This document shows positions 24,596 to 33,725 of a DNA stretch of 46,864 nucleotides, in pieces (within the stretch, counting starts at the first letter, position 1; each line of letters opens with the position of its first letter). Under the pieces are notes generated by a model. That model was not told the origin of the DNA. It was given only the letters and a program-made list of their open reading frames with translations, and ran no database searches. The position numbers were made by a program, and so were the translations under genes. The stretch is from contig CAXYVX010000003.1 in the NCBI GenBank assembly GCA_964292495.1, positions 1 to 46,864 on the forward strand, given 5' to 3'. Origin of the DNA: CAXYVX01 sp964292495 (GTDB taxonomy: Bacteria; Patescibacteriota; Saccharimonadia; Saccharimonadales; Saccharimonadaceae).

Positions 24596-26206
24596 ATGGC
24601 GACATTGGCGGATTTCAGGAATGAACGAATCAAAAAATTGAACGAGCTGCGAAAGCTCGGCGTTGATCCATTTCCGGCAAAAAGTTCGCGAACAATTGGC
24701 GCGGGGAAAATCTCCGAAAATTTCGCGGAGCTTGACGGAAGCGAGCAAGACGTTGTTGGGCGCGTTGTGTCGATACGAAAATTTGGAAAACTTGCATTTG
24801 TTGTTGTGCGGGATTTGAGCGGATCGATCCAGCTTGTTTTTAACAGAGGTGAAATTGAAGAAGTCTTTGAAAAAGACGCAAATGGAAATCGTATTGCAAA
24901 CGAAAATTCGCGAAAAATTCTTGCCGCTGACGAATCGCAGATTGGCATGGGCGAACTGAACCTGTTGGATAGCGGAGACTTTATTGAAGCGAAAGGAATC
25001 GTTGGAAAAACTCAAACCGGCGAGATTTCGTTGATAGTGAAAAAAATGCGGATTTTGACAAAAAGTTTGCGCCCGATGCCGAGCAAACAAGAAGGCTTTA
25101 CGAATAAAGAAGAGCGCTTGCGCCGCCGATATGTTGACATGAATGTTAATACGGAAGTTCGCGAAAGGTTTGAGCGCCGCAGTAAATTCTGGGCCGCGAC
25201 CAGAGAGTTTTTGGTGGATAATGGTTTTGTTGAAGTGAATATTCCGGTGCTGGAACACACAACTGGTGGTGCGGACGCAACTCCTTTTAAGACGCACATG
25301 GATTCGCTCGATGAAGATTTTTACCTCAGAATTTCGCACGAATTGCCGTTGAAAAGGCTGATTGGCGCTGGTTTTGAAAAAGTTTTTGACATCGGGCCGC
25401 GTTTTAGAAATGAAGGTGTTGATGACGAGCATTTGCCGGAGCATATCGCGATGGAGAGCTATGCTGCGTTTCAGGATTATCGCCAAGGAATGGATTTTTA
25501 TGAAGAGATGATTAAATTTGTCGCGCAAAAAACTTGGGGAACTTTGAAATTTGAGCACAATGGCATGAATGTTGACCTGGATCAAGAATGGCCTCGCAGG
25601 ACTTTCGCTGACATTTTAATGGAAGAATTTGGAATTGATGCATTCATGGATGACAGTGAAGAAAATCGCGAAATTCTGCGAAACGTTTTGACGAAAAACA
25701 ATATGGAATTTGACGAAAATGCGGGTGTTTCCAGACTGCTTGATTACTGCTGGAAAATTGTTCGCAAAAAATCAGCTGGGCCATTTTGGTTGATTCATGA
25801 GCCAGTTTCTGTTTCGCCACTCGCGAAAAAACATGCCGAAGATCATCGGGTTACGGAGCGGTTTCACCCGGTAATTTTTGGAACCGAAATGGGAAACGGG
25901 TTTAGTGAATTAAACGATCCGCTGGATCAGCTCGACAGGTTTTTGACTCAGCAGAAAATGCGCGACGCTGGCGATAAAGAGGCGATGATGCTGGATATTG
26001 ATTTTGTTGAGATGCTTGAATATGGAATGCCACCGACTTGCGGATGGGGAAATTCTGAGCGGAATTTCTGGTTGTTTGAAGGTGTTAACGCTCGCGAAGG
26101 CGTGCCTTTCCCGGCAATGAAAAGCGAAATTTCCGAGACGACGAAGAAAATTTATCCGGATGTAAAATTTGATTTACCAGAGAAAAACGCGAAAAAAAAG
26201 AATTAA
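24596..26206 (+). CDS. lysS: Lysyl-tRNA synthetase, class II
   Basis: Charges tRNA-Lys, 536 residues. An N-terminal OB-fold anticodon-binding domain (about 55-165, with VVGRVVSIRKFGKLAFVVVRD) is followed by the class II core. RRRYVDMNVN and ETPVLEHTTGGADATPF-like sequence lead to motif 2 (FDIGPRFRNEGVDDEHLPEH, about 264-283) and the LysRS signature GNGFSELNDPLDQLDRF (about 434-450). The C-terminus extends past the last class II motif by about 30 residues (REGVPFPAMKSE onward). GGAAGGAG lies 12 bases before the ATG; the spacer upstream has TATTAT/TATAAA stretches as candidate -10 boxes. Confidence 0.95.
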   Translation: MATLADFRNERIKKLNELRKLGVDPFPAKSSRTIGAGKISENFAELDGSEQDVVGRVVSIRKFGKLAFVVVRDLSGSIQLVFNRGEIEEVFEKDANGNRIANENSRKILAADESQIGMGELNLLDSGDFIEAKGIVGKTQTGEISLIVKKMRILTKSLRPMPSKQEGFTNKEERLRRRYVDMNVNTEVRERFERRSKFWAATREFLVDNGFVEVNIPVLEHTTGGADATPFKTHMDSLDEDFYLRISHELPLKRLIGAGFEKVFDIGPRFRNEGVDDEHLPEHIAMESYAAFQDYRQGMDFYEEMIKFVAQKTWGTLKFEHNGMNVDLDQEWPRRTFADILMEEFGIDAFMDDSEENREILRNVLTKNNMEFDENAGVSRLLDYCWKIVRKKSAGPFWLIHEPVSVSPLAKKHAEDHRVTERFHPVIFGTEMGNGFSELNDPLDQLDRFLTQQKMRDAGDKEAMMLDIDFVEMLEYGMPPTCGWGNSERNFWLFEGVNAREGVPFPAMKSEISETTKKIYPDVKFDLPEKNAKKKN

Positions 26207-26232
26207 AAAGAAAAGTTTGAGCGAAATTGTAA

Positions 26233-27516
26233 TTAAAACAGTTTCGCGAACTTTTCGTGAAGTTTGTCCGCGAGCGCTTTGTCTGTGTTGCCGTAAAGCC
26301 CGAGCGACCAAGTGTCTGCGCGGAAAAATTCGCGGGCTGTGTTGATGATTTTTTCGCGAGAAACGCCACGGATTCTGTCTGGTTGTTTTTCAAAATCTTC
26401 AATTCTGCCATCAAAAAAGTAGCGATTCGCGAACCATTGGTTGAGCTGGGCGGTGGTTTGAACGCCCATTTGGTGTCTTCCAAGCGCGTAGCTTTTTGCT
26501 TCGTCGAGATCTTGATCGTCAACTTCACCATCGAGGATTTTTTTCATTTCGCCGACAATTAAATCGATAACAGCAGGCAATTTTTCCGCGCTTGCTTCGC
26601 CGCCGAAATCCCAAGAAGAGTTATGTTCGTTTGCAGATGTGTTGCTCCACATGTAATACAAAAGTCCTCGCTCGCGCGCTGCGCCTTGAATTCTGGAATG
26701 GTAAACTGTTCCGTTTAAGATGTGGTTCAAGAGCGCCATGGCCGAGTTTTCCTCGTCGGATAATCTACGAGGAAGGATCAGTGAAATTTCAAAGTTGATG
26801 CTTGGGACGTCTTTTCGGCGGATAGTGAAAGCTGGTGCGGAATGCATTTCGTCGACTGGAATCGGCAATCGTTCGCCTTCTGAAAGATCAAAATCGTTTA
26901 AAATTTCGCGAAGTTTTGTTAGGCGGCCAGCGAAATCTCCTGCCACGACAAAACGCATGTTTCCAGCGGTGTGCGTGCGCGCGTAATGTTCGCGAATGTC
27001 TTCCACGCTGATGTTTGCCATGCTGTCCAAACCTTCCTGGATGGTTTTTGTGTCTTCCCCGAGTTCCTGGGACATGCGCGGCCAGAGCACCCAACCGGCG
27101 TCGCTTAAATATCCGGTGAGCTCGCTCTTGACGTTGCCAAATTCTGCCTTAAATTCTTCTTCTGTGAAGCGTGGTCGGCAGATTGCGGATTGCTGTAATT
27201 TCAGGATTCTGTCCCATTCAAAATCAGCGCAGTTCGCAATATAGGTCATGCCGGTGTCGGTCGTGTTGGCGTTGTAAAAAGCTCCGTTTTTTGTGAAGCT
27301 CGTTTCGTAATCATTTGCGTTCGCGAAATCACCGGATGTGCCAAAAGCCATGTGCTCCATGATGTGCGCAGTTTCGGATTTTTCGCGATAGTTTTTTACG
27401 AAGCGTGCGCCAGCACGAAAACTGAATTGGCTCGCGAAGACGGGCGCGCCAGGAACGTTGATAATCAGCCCGCGGCCGCCATTTTTCAATTGGTATTCAT
27501 TTACATCGTATTTCAT
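26233..27516 (-). CDS. M16-family zinc metallopeptidase (pitrilysin/processing-peptidase type)
   Basis: Inverted zinc peptidase, 427 residues, one active-domain half plus the inactive half, the usual length for bacterial PqqL/YmxG-like enzymes. The inverted motif HIMEHMAFGTSGDF (HxxEH at about 51-55) is followed by a further glutamate about 75 residues on (NVKSELTGYL region). The C-terminal half carries RIQGAARERGLLYYMWS, matching the R-Y substrate-binding pair of the family. No signal peptide is seen. The start MKYDVNEYQL is preferred to an upstream extension because TAAAAT lies 8 bases upstream; it is divergent from radA with 62 bases between them. Confidence 0.9.
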   Translation of the reverse strand: MKYDVNEYQLKNGGRGLIINVPGAPVFASQFSFRAGARFVKNYREKSETAHIMEHMAFGTSGDFANANDYETSFTKNGAFYNANTTDTGMTYIANCADFEWDRILKLQQSAICRPRFTEEEFKAEFGNVKSELTGYLSDAGWVLWPRMSQELGEDTKTIQEGLDSMANISVEDIREHYARTHTAGNMRFVVAGDFAGRLTKLREILNDFDLSEGERLPIPVDEMHSAPAFTIRRKDVPSINFEISLILPRRLSDEENSAMALLNHILNGTVYHSRIQGAARERGLLYYMWSNTSANEHNSSWDFGGEASAEKLPAVIDLIVGEMKKILDGEVDDQDLDEAKSYALGRHQMGVQTTAQLNQWFANRYFFDGRIEDFEKQPDRIRGVSREKIINTAREFFRADTWSLGLYGNTDKALADKLHEKFAKLF

Positions 27517-27578
27517 CTTGAAACATTTTATCACGTGTCGTATTTTTCGCGAAAAAGTTATGTTAAAATATATGTTAT
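27517..27578. promoter_or_regulatory. Divergent promoter interval of the M16 peptidase and radA
   Basis: TAAAAT boxes face both ways: minus strand at 27525-27530 (8 bases before the M16 ATG) and plus strand at 27564-27569 (9 bases before the radA ATG). A TTCGCGAA palindrome (27546-27553) lies between them. Neither gene has a Shine-Dalgarno site, so both mRNAs should be leaderless or nearly so. Confidence 0.45.
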
Positions 27579-28937
27579 ATGGCAAAAGTAAAAGTGAGAT
27601 TCACGTGTCAAAATTGTGGCGCGATTTACCCGAAATGGATGGGAAAATGTGAAAATTGTGGCGCCTGGAATTCTTTGGTTGAAACCATTGACGAAGCTGC
27701 GAACGCCCCGAAAAACATCGTCGCGAAAAGCAGTGGAAAAAGATTGGATTTCGCGAAAATTTCTGATGTGAGCGAGGATCAAGTTTCGACGCGTATTTCA
27801 ACTGGAATTGCAGATTTGGATTTGGTGCTTGGCGGAGGAATTATGGTTGGCGGAGTGATGTTGGTTGCGGGTCAGCCTGGAATTGGGAAATCCACTCTTT
27901 TGATGCAGGTTTCTGCATACATTTCGCGAAGCAAAAAAGTTCTTTACGTTAGTGGCGAGGAATCTGCAGCGCAAGTTAAAAGTCGTGCTGCGAGATTGCT
28001 TGGCGACGAATTTATAAAAAGTGTGAATTTGAGTTTGGCGAGTTCAACAAGCGCGGACGATGTGGCCGAGACGATCGGCGCGGGCGAGTTTGATTTGGTG
28101 GTGGTTGATTCAATGCAGACCATGGCCATGGCAGATGTGGCGAGCGCGCCGGGAACTGTCAGTCAAATCACGAATTCAAGCAATGTGATCATTCGTTCTG
28201 CGAAAAAATCTGACACTGCGGTGATGTTGGTTGGCCATGTGACCAAGGACGGATCCATCGCTGGGCCGAAAGTCATGGAGCATTTGGTGGACGTGGTTTT
28301 GACGTTTGAAGGCGACCGTTATGGCGGGTTCAAAATGGTTCGTGCTGTGAAAAATCGTTATGGCTCGACGGCGGAAGTTGCTATTTTTGACATGACAAAC
28401 GAAGGTTTGAAAATTGTGGATAATCCGAGCGCCGCGCTTTTGGCTGAGCGGTCGGATAGTGATGGAAGCGTGATTCTCGCCACAATGGAAGGGAATCGGC
28501 CGTTGCTCGTGGAGATTCAAGCGCTGGTCAACCCGACGAATTTTGGTTATGCGAAGCGCGCCGCGAGCGGTTTTGATATGAACCGATTGACACTTTTAAC
28601 TGCGGTTTTGGAGCGACGGACAAAACTGAAACTTTCAGACAAGGACATATTTATAAACGTGGTTGGCGGGCTAAAACTTGATGACCGCGCGGCGGATCTC
28701 GCGATCTGCATGGCGATTGCTTCCGCGGCGGCAGAGAGAAAAATCGGCGAAGGCGCGGTGGTTTTCGGCGAAGTTGGTTTGGGCGGCGAAATTCGTAGCG
28801 CGCGGATGAGTGATAAAAGAATCACGGAAGCGAAAAAGCTCGGATTTAATTTCGCACTTGCGCCCGCGTCTGTTCATAATAAATTCGCGAAAACCGCGAC
28901 AGATTTACGCGACGCTTTGAATCAGTATTTGAAATAG
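27579..28937 (+). CDS. radA: DNA repair protein RadA/Sms
   Basis: Helps branch migration during recombinational repair and natural transformation, 452 residues. A C4 zinc finger opens the protein (CQNCG at 10-14 and CENCG at 24-28). A RecA-like ATPase follows with Walker A GQPGIGKSTLL (about 97-107) and Walker B FDLVVVDSMQT. The RadA-specific KNRFG motif is present as KNRYGST (about 257-263). A Lon-like C-terminal domain covers about 280-450 (GGLKLDDRAADLAICMAIAS, GEVGLGGEIR). All family landmarks are intact. Confidence 0.96.
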   Translation: MAKVKVRFTCQNCGAIYPKWMGKCENCGAWNSLVETIDEAANAPKNIVAKSSGKRLDFAKISDVSEDQVSTRISTGIADLDLVLGGGIMVGGVMLVAGQPGIGKSTLLMQVSAYISRSKKVLYVSGEESAAQVKSRAARLLGDEFIKSVNLSLASSTSADDVAETIGAGEFDLVVVDSMQTMAMADVASAPGTVSQITNSSNVIIRSAKKSDTAVMLVGHVTKDGSIAGPKVMEHLVDVVLTFEGDRYGGFKMVRAVKNRYGSTAEVAIFDMTNEGLKIVDNPSAALLAERSDSDGSVILATMEGNRPLLVEIQALVNPTNFGYAKRAASGFDMNRLTLLTAVLERRTKLKLSDKDIFINVVGGLKLDDRAADLAICMAIASAAAERKIGEGAVVFGEVGLGGEIRSARMSDKRITEAKKLGFNFALAPASVHNKFAKTATDLRDALNQYLK

Positions 28938-29067
28938 TTTTTGTGGTTGAAAATTTCTGTAATGTGTAAATTCGCAAAAATGTGTTAGGATGGGATTAGA
29001 ATTTTTATAGATTTTATTTTTATGTTTTAGAAATTCTCGCGGTAAATGCCGCAAATTATGCAAAGTT

Positions 29068-29095
29068 TTGTGCTGAAAGTTTGTAAGAATATAAA
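29068..29095 (+). promoter_or_regulatory. Candidate promoter of the PIN-TRAM gene
   Basis: TTGTGC (29068-29073), 16 bases, TATAAA (29090-29095). The transcript would start at about 29102, exactly at the left arm of the inverted repeat below. Other AT-rich -10-like boxes exist further upstream, so this is tentative. Confidence 0.4.
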
Positions 29096-29100
29096 TAAAA

Positions 29101-29142
29101 CTTCGCGAAAAAATATGAAAAACTTGAAGATTTTTCGCGAAG
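29101..29142 (+). repeat. 12-bp inverted repeat with TTCGCGAA in each arm, PIN-TRAM leader
   Basis: CTTCGCGAAAAA (29101-29112) and its exact reverse complement TTTTTCGCGAAG (29131-29142) are separated by 18 bases. In RNA this would be a stable hairpin at or near the 5' end of the transcript, ending about 10 bases before the AAAGGA ribosome-binding site. The right arm has no trailing T-run, so it is not a normal terminator. Confidence 0.7.
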
Positions 29143-29161
29143 ATTTAATGAAAGGAAAAAA

Positions 29162-30184
29162 ATGTTAGAAAATTTAATTTTAATTTTCGCGATTTTAATT
29201 TTCGCGAATACAACGTTTCTTACGGTGATGAAAATTCGCCAAAGAACAATGAAACTTACTCGCGGTTCTCTGTTGCTCGACACGAGCGCGATTATGGATG
29301 GGCGAATTGTTGATGTTGCAAAAACTGGAATTATCAGCCAGGAATTGATTATTCCGCGCTCTGTTTTGAATGAAATGCAGCTTCTTGCCGACAAATCCGA
29401 CAGCGAAAAACGCACTCGCGCGCGCCATGGTTTGGAGCTTGTTCGCGAAATTCGTTCACTGGACAATGTTTCAGTTTCGATTCTGCAGGACGGTCGTGTT
29501 GATAAAGGTGGGGTTGATGAAAGGCTGATTGAGCTTTCACTGAAAACTGGTGCGAGTATTGCAACGGTTGATTTCAACTTGAATAAACTTGCCAGAACAA
29601 TGGATATAACTGTGGTCAATATGAACGAATTAGCTCAGGTTTTGCGCGCGAAAAAACTGCCGGGCGAACAAGTTGAAATTGAGATTTTGCAAGCAGGCGC
29701 AAACAGGTCGCAGGCTGTCGGATATCTTGAAGATGGCACGATGGTTGTTGTTGAAGACGCCAAGGAAAATATTGGTCAGAAAATCAAAGTTGAGATTCAG
29801 CGCAGCTTGCAGACAGAAGCAGGACGAATGATTTTTGCGAAAAAATCTGTGCAAAAAATTGCAAAGAATGCGCCGCAGGCAAAAGCTTTTCATTCTGAAA
29901 ATATTAAAAAAGACGCGTCAAAGTCAATGAAAAAAACCAATTCTTCAACCAAAAAATCCGTCGCTCAGAAAACTTCACGAACACGAAAAAATGATAAAAA
30001 TCAAGTTTCTGAAATTGTGAAAAAAACGCGAAATAACAATTTGAATGACCAGAAGAATCCGCGAATAGACAAGGTTGATTCTGTGAATTCTGAAAACAAA
30101 AATCAACGAAAAACCACCCGTAGAAAAACCAGCAAATCAGTTGAAAACTCAATGGTTGCACTGGCGAACAAAGTTGGAAAATAG
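29162..30184 (+). CDS. Membrane-anchored PIN-TRAM domain protein (YacL-like)
   Basis: 340 residues. A hydrophobic N-terminal helix (about 4-22) is followed by a PIN nuclease-like domain (about 35-160). It begins LLLDTSAIMDGRIVDV with the first acidic residue at Asp40, and has further acids in RVDKGGVDERLI and SIATVDFNLNK. A TRAM RNA-binding domain follows (about 170-232, with AVGYLEDGTMVVVEDAKENIGQ). The C-terminal 110 residues are very rich in Lys, Asn, Ser and Arg and probably bind nucleic acid nonspecifically. YacL-type proteins share PIN plus TRAM but usually have several N-terminal helices; this one has a single helix. Role unknown, probably RNA cleavage at the membrane. AAAGGA lies before the ATG. 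Confidence 0.85.
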   Translation: MLENLILIFAILIFANTTFLTVMKIRQRTMKLTRGSLLLDTSAIMDGRIVDVAKTGIISQELIIPRSVLNEMQLLADKSDSEKRTRARHGLELVREIRSLDNVSVSILQDGRVDKGGVDERLIELSLKTGASIATVDFNLNKLARTMDITVVNMNELAQVLRAKKLPGEQVEIEILQAGANRSQAVGYLEDGTMVVVEDAKENIGQKIKVEIQRSLQTEAGRMIFAKKSVQKIAKNAPQAKAFHSENIKKDASKSMKKTNSSTKKSVAQKTSRTRKNDKNQVSEIVKKTRNNNLNDQKNPRIDKVDSVNSENKNQRKTTRRKTSKSVENSMVALANKVGK

Positions 30185-30199
30185 ATAATTTCCGCGGAC

Positions 30200-32317
30200 C
30201 TAGTTTAGTGTGGTTAGGCGCTGGTATTTGTGAATTTCGTGATTAAGTTCCGGATAATTTTCAATGGAAATATTTCGCGAAATGAATTCGTCGGCTGCGT
30301 TTGAAGCGTGTTTAATCAATTTTGTGTCGGCAAGATTTGCGATTTTTAGATCTATTGCGCCATGCTGCGCTCGGCCGTAAATTTCGCCCGCTCCGCGTAG
30401 TTCCAGATCAATTTCCGCAAGATAAAATCCGTCTACTGAATTTTCAATTTCGCGAAGTCTACGCGTTGGCGCTTTTTCATCTGTTTGAACCAGGAAACAG
30501 TAGCTTTGCACATCGCCGCGACCAACTCTTCCGCGGAGCTGGTGAAGCTGCGCCAACCCGAAATTATCGGCGTTTTCAATAACGATAATTGAAGCGTTCG
30601 GCACGTCAACGCCAACTTCAACTACGGTTGTTGAAACGAGAATTTGGAGCTTATTTTCAGCAAAATCGCGCATGATTTTTTCTTTGCTTTCGGAATCCAT
30701 TTTTCCGTGAAGAATACCAACTTTTATATCTTTTTTCTCAGATGATTTCGCGAATTCTTTCATGACTTTTTTTGCGAGCTGGGCGACGTTTTCTTTGTCG
30801 CCAATTCCAGCTTCAATGTTCGGCGCAATGAAATACGCTTGGCGCCCAGAAGCAAGTTCTTTTTTGATTAGAGCGTTCATTTGTGTTCGCGAAAGAGGGT
30901 TCACGATTTTCGTTTTAATCGGTTTTCTTCCGCCCGGCATTTGGTCTAAAATTGACACATCAAGATCACCAAAAATCGTCAATTGTAGGCTGCGCGGAAT
31001 TGGCGTGGCAGTCATCGCTAGAAGGTGCGGAAGATGCATTTCGTCGCGAGTTTTTGAAAGTAAATCCTGCCTTTGCTTCACACCAAATCGGTGTTGCTCA
31101 TCAATGATCACAAAACCCAAATTCGCGAATTTTACAGATGGCTGAAAAAGCGCGTGCGTGCCAACGAGTATATTTATTTCGCCGTTGTTTAGCGCATTTA
31201 GGAGATTTTTTCGCGCATCTTTTTTGATTGATCCTGTGAGCAGTGCGACATTAACACCAAATGGTTCAAGCAAATTTGAAAGCGTTTTTGCATGCTGAGT
31301 TGCCAAAATTTCCGTCGGAGCCATTAGAGCGACTTGAAGATTATTTTGCGCCGCGACAAACCCCGCCAAGCCGGCAACAATCGTTTTTCCAGATCCAACA
31401 TCGCCTTGAAGGAGGCGATTCATCGGGGTTGAATTCGCGAAAGTTTGTTTGTTTGTGAAGTCCGAAATGATTTCCCAAAGCGATTTTCTTTGTGCGTTAG
31501 TCAATTTGAAAGGTAGGCTTGAAATAATTTTGCGAAATTTTTCAACATCAAATTCCATGTCAAAACCTTTGAGTTTTTGGTTGGAATTTTTGTTCATTCT
31601 CGCGGCTAAAATTAAGCCAAAAAGTTCGTCAAAACCAAGACGTTTTTTTGCAAGTTCCAGATTGTTATTGTTTGTTGGGAAATGAATTTCACTGACGGCA
31701 TCTGAGCGCGAAATTAGCTTTTCTTTGGATAAAATTTCTTGTGGTAGGGATTCTGGGAGCATCGTGATTAACGGTTTTAATTCGCGAAGAACTTTGCGGA
31801 TCACCGAGCTTTTTAAGCCCGATCTTTGCGGATAAATTGGCGTGATTTTTTCGGAAGAATCGGCGCCAGTGTCCACAAAATCTTTTGCAAAAAAATTCTG
31901 CTTGATGTCAATTTTTTCAACGGCGGGATTGCTAAGCGTGTAGCGATTTGCGCCGAGCTTGAAATCTCCAGAAAACAAAAATTCTTGATTTGTCCCGACA
32001 AAAGATTTTAGGTTTTTTTCGCGAAAATTTTGGTTAAACCAAACCGCTGAAATTGAGCCGGAATCGTCGGAAATTGTGGCGGTCGTGATGCGCATGTTTC
32101 TGCGGACAAATCGCGTGTTGACGCTGTCAATTTTTCCGCGAACAACAACTTGCCCCGGAGATAAATCTGAAATTTTTTCGGCGTGAGAAAAGTCTTCATA
32201 TCTGCGCGGAAAATATTCAAGAAGATCGCGAACTGTATCCAACCCGAAATTCGCGAAAAGCTCAGCTGTTTTTGGTCCAACACCTTTAATGTCGGAAAGT
32301 TTGGTTGATAAACCCAT
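30200..32317 (-). CDS. recG: ATP-dependent DNA helicase RecG
   Basis: Reverses stalled replication forks and branch-migrates recombination intermediates, 705 residues. The N-terminal part contains LSDIKGVGPKTAELFANFG and the YFPRRYEDFS motif of the RecG wedge region with its OB-fold (about 50-160). The helicase core has Walker A LLQGDVGSGKTIVAGLA, motif Ia APTEILATQH, the DExH box IIDEQHRFGVKQR, motif III LAMTATPIPRSL, motif V STTVVEVGVDVPNA and motif VI QLRGRVGRG. The ATG at 32317 is chosen over an upstream codon because TATAAT lies 6 bases upstream. It reads away from tyrS on the same strand with a 24-base gap. Confidence 0.96.
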   Translation of the reverse strand: MGLSTKLSDIKGVGPKTAELFANFGLDTVRDLLEYFPRRYEDFSHAEKISDLSPGQVVVRGKIDSVNTRFVRRNMRITTATISDDSGSISAVWFNQNFREKNLKSFVGTNQEFLFSGDFKLGANRYTLSNPAVEKIDIKQNFFAKDFVDTGADSSEKITPIYPQRSGLKSSVIRKVLRELKPLITMLPESLPQEILSKEKLISRSDAVSEIHFPTNNNNLELAKKRLGFDELFGLILAARMNKNSNQKLKGFDMEFDVEKFRKIISSLPFKLTNAQRKSLWEIISDFTNKQTFANSTPMNRLLQGDVGSGKTIVAGLAGFVAAQNNLQVALMAPTEILATQHAKTLSNLLEPFGVNVALLTGSIKKDARKNLLNALNNGEINILVGTHALFQPSVKFANLGFVIIDEQHRFGVKQRQDLLSKTRDEMHLPHLLAMTATPIPRSLQLTIFGDLDVSILDQMPGGRKPIKTKIVNPLSRTQMNALIKKELASGRQAYFIAPNIEAGIGDKENVAQLAKKVMKEFAKSSEKKDIKVGILHGKMDSESKEKIMRDFAENKLQILVSTTVVEVGVDVPNASIIVIENADNFGLAQLHQLRGRVGRGDVQSYCFLVQTDEKAPTRRLREIENSVDGFYLAEIDLELRGAGEIYGRAQHGAIDLKIANLADTKLIKHASNAADEFISRNISIENYPELNHEIHKYQRLTTLN

Positions 32318-32329
32318 ATAAATATTATA
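32315..32329 (-). promoter_or_regulatory. -10 box and leaderless start of recG
   Basis: Perfect TATAAT on the minus strand (32324-32329), 6 bases, ATG at 32317. The box lies between tyrS and recG, so recG can be transcribed independently. No clear -35. Confidence 0.55.
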
Positions 32330-32341
32330 CGCCAAAAAATA

Positions 32342-33556
32342 TTATTTCACGAAAACAAACTGATTTTTGCCTTTTTTGATCAAGGATTTTTTTGAAATTT
32401 CTTGGTCAGTTTGTACTTTTTCGCCGTTTATTGAAACCGCATTTCCAGCAATCAATCGGTTTGCTTCGCTGCGACTTTTCACGATTTTGCTTTCAGTTAG
32501 CGCGTCTATAATTGTGAGGTTTTCGCGAAAATTGACGGTTGGAAGTTCTTCCGCGAAAATGTTAAATTCTTCTTCTGAAATACTTGAAAAATCTGCGTTT
32601 TTCCCAAATAAAATTTCAGAAACTTTTTCAACGTTTTTGGAGATATCTTCACTGTGAACTAGATTTGTGATTTCGCGAGAAAGCGTTTTTTGTGCCAATC
32701 TTTGGCCTGGATTTTCACTGTGAATTTTCGCGATTTCGTCGATTTGATCGGGTTTTAGAAGCGTAAAAAGTTTTAAATAATCAATGGCTGATTCGTCGTC
32801 TGTGTTCAGCCAGAATTGGTAAAATTTGAACGGAGATGTTTTTTTCGGGTCAAGCCAAACCGCACCGCCCTCAGATTTTCCGAATTTGCGACCGGTTGAT
32901 TTGTTGATGACCAGCGGGGAAGTCATGCCGAATGCTTCACCGCCGTTTTTACGGATCAATTCAACTCCCGACAGAATATTTCCCCATTGATCCGAACCTC
33001 CGATTTGGAGATTTACGCCGTAGTTTTTGTGAAGATGGTTAAAATCGTATCCTTGAAGTAAGGTGTATGTAAATTCCGCGAAAGATAAACCACCACCATT
33101 TTGGATGCGAGATTTGAAGAAATCCCGCTGGACCAGTTCGGCCATGTTGAATTTTTTTCCGGTTTCGCGAAGGAAATCAAGAAGGTTGAGCTCGTGAAGC
33201 CAATCGTAATTGTCAACTAAAGTAAAATCTTGACCACTGAATAATCGCGAAACTTGTGCGGACAAGGCTTTTTTGTTGTGGGCGATTGTGTCCAGAGAAA
33301 GCAGCTCGCGTTCCTTGGTGTCGCGCATGTCGCCGATCATTCCTGTTCCACCGCCGACAAGCAAAATCACTTTTTTGCCGTGATCCAGAAACCTGCGAAC
33401 CATCATGTAGACTGCGAGATGGCCAACATGTAGGCTGTCGCCGGACGGGTCTGTGCCGAGGTAAAGCGTGATGGGCTTGCTGTCTAAATCTGCAAGATTT
33501 GCGAAAGTTGATTGATTCGCGAAACCTCGGTATTGTAATTCTTCTGATAATTTCAT
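32342..33556 (-). CDS. tyrS: Tyrosyl-tRNA synthetase
   Basis: Class I synthetase for tRNA-Tyr, 404 residues, close to the usual bacterial length. The HIGH-type motif is HVGHLAVYMMVRRF (about 43), the tyrosine pocket includes NYDWLHELNLLDFLRETGKKF, and QIGGSDQWGNILSG (about 184-197) and the KMSKS equivalent KFGKSEGGAVWLD (about 226-230) are all present. A C-terminal S4-like domain (TESKIVKSRSEANRLIAGNAVSING) binds the long variable arm. AAGGAG lies 5 bases before the ATG, giving this gene a normal ribosome-binding site, unlike recG next to it. Confidence 0.96.
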   Translation of the reverse strand: MKLSEELQYRGFANQSTFANLADLDSKPITLYLGTDPSGDSLHVGHLAVYMMVRRFLDHGKKVILLVGGGTGMIGDMRDTKERELLSLDTIAHNKKALSAQVSRLFSGQDFTLVDNYDWLHELNLLDFLRETGKKFNMAELVQRDFFKSRIQNGGGLSFAEFTYTLLQGYDFNHLHKNYGVNLQIGGSDQWGNILSGVELIRKNGGEAFGMTSPLVINKSTGRKFGKSEGGAVWLDPKKTSPFKFYQFWLNTDDESAIDYLKLFTLLKPDQIDEIAKIHSENPGQRLAQKTLSREITNLVHSEDISKNVEKVSEILFGKNADFSSISEEEFNIFAEELPTVNFRENLTIIDALTESKIVKSRSEANRLIAGNAVSINGEKVQTDQEISKKSLIKKGKNQFVFVK

Positions 33557-33725
33557 ATATTCTCCTTTTTGAATTTGCGCGAACGGATCAAATCCGTGTG
33601 ATTTTTGCTTTGATATGTGTAAATTCTAGCACATTTTTGTTGAAAATCAGAGTTGGGCTTTTGATAAATTTTTGCTAAACTGGTAATGTAAAAAAGTTAA
33701 TGCGAGAAAGAGATTAAAAGTTCTA
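33557..33725. promoter_or_regulatory. Divergent promoter region of tyrS and the PBP gene
   Basis: On the plus strand TTGGGC (33653-33658), 17 bases, TAAACT (33676-33681) would drive the penicillin-binding protein gene with a leader of about 40 bases. On the minus strand TGC-TAGAAT, read outwards around 33624-33629, is an extended -10 for tyrS with a leader of about 60 bases. There is no other gene here. Confidence 0.5.
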
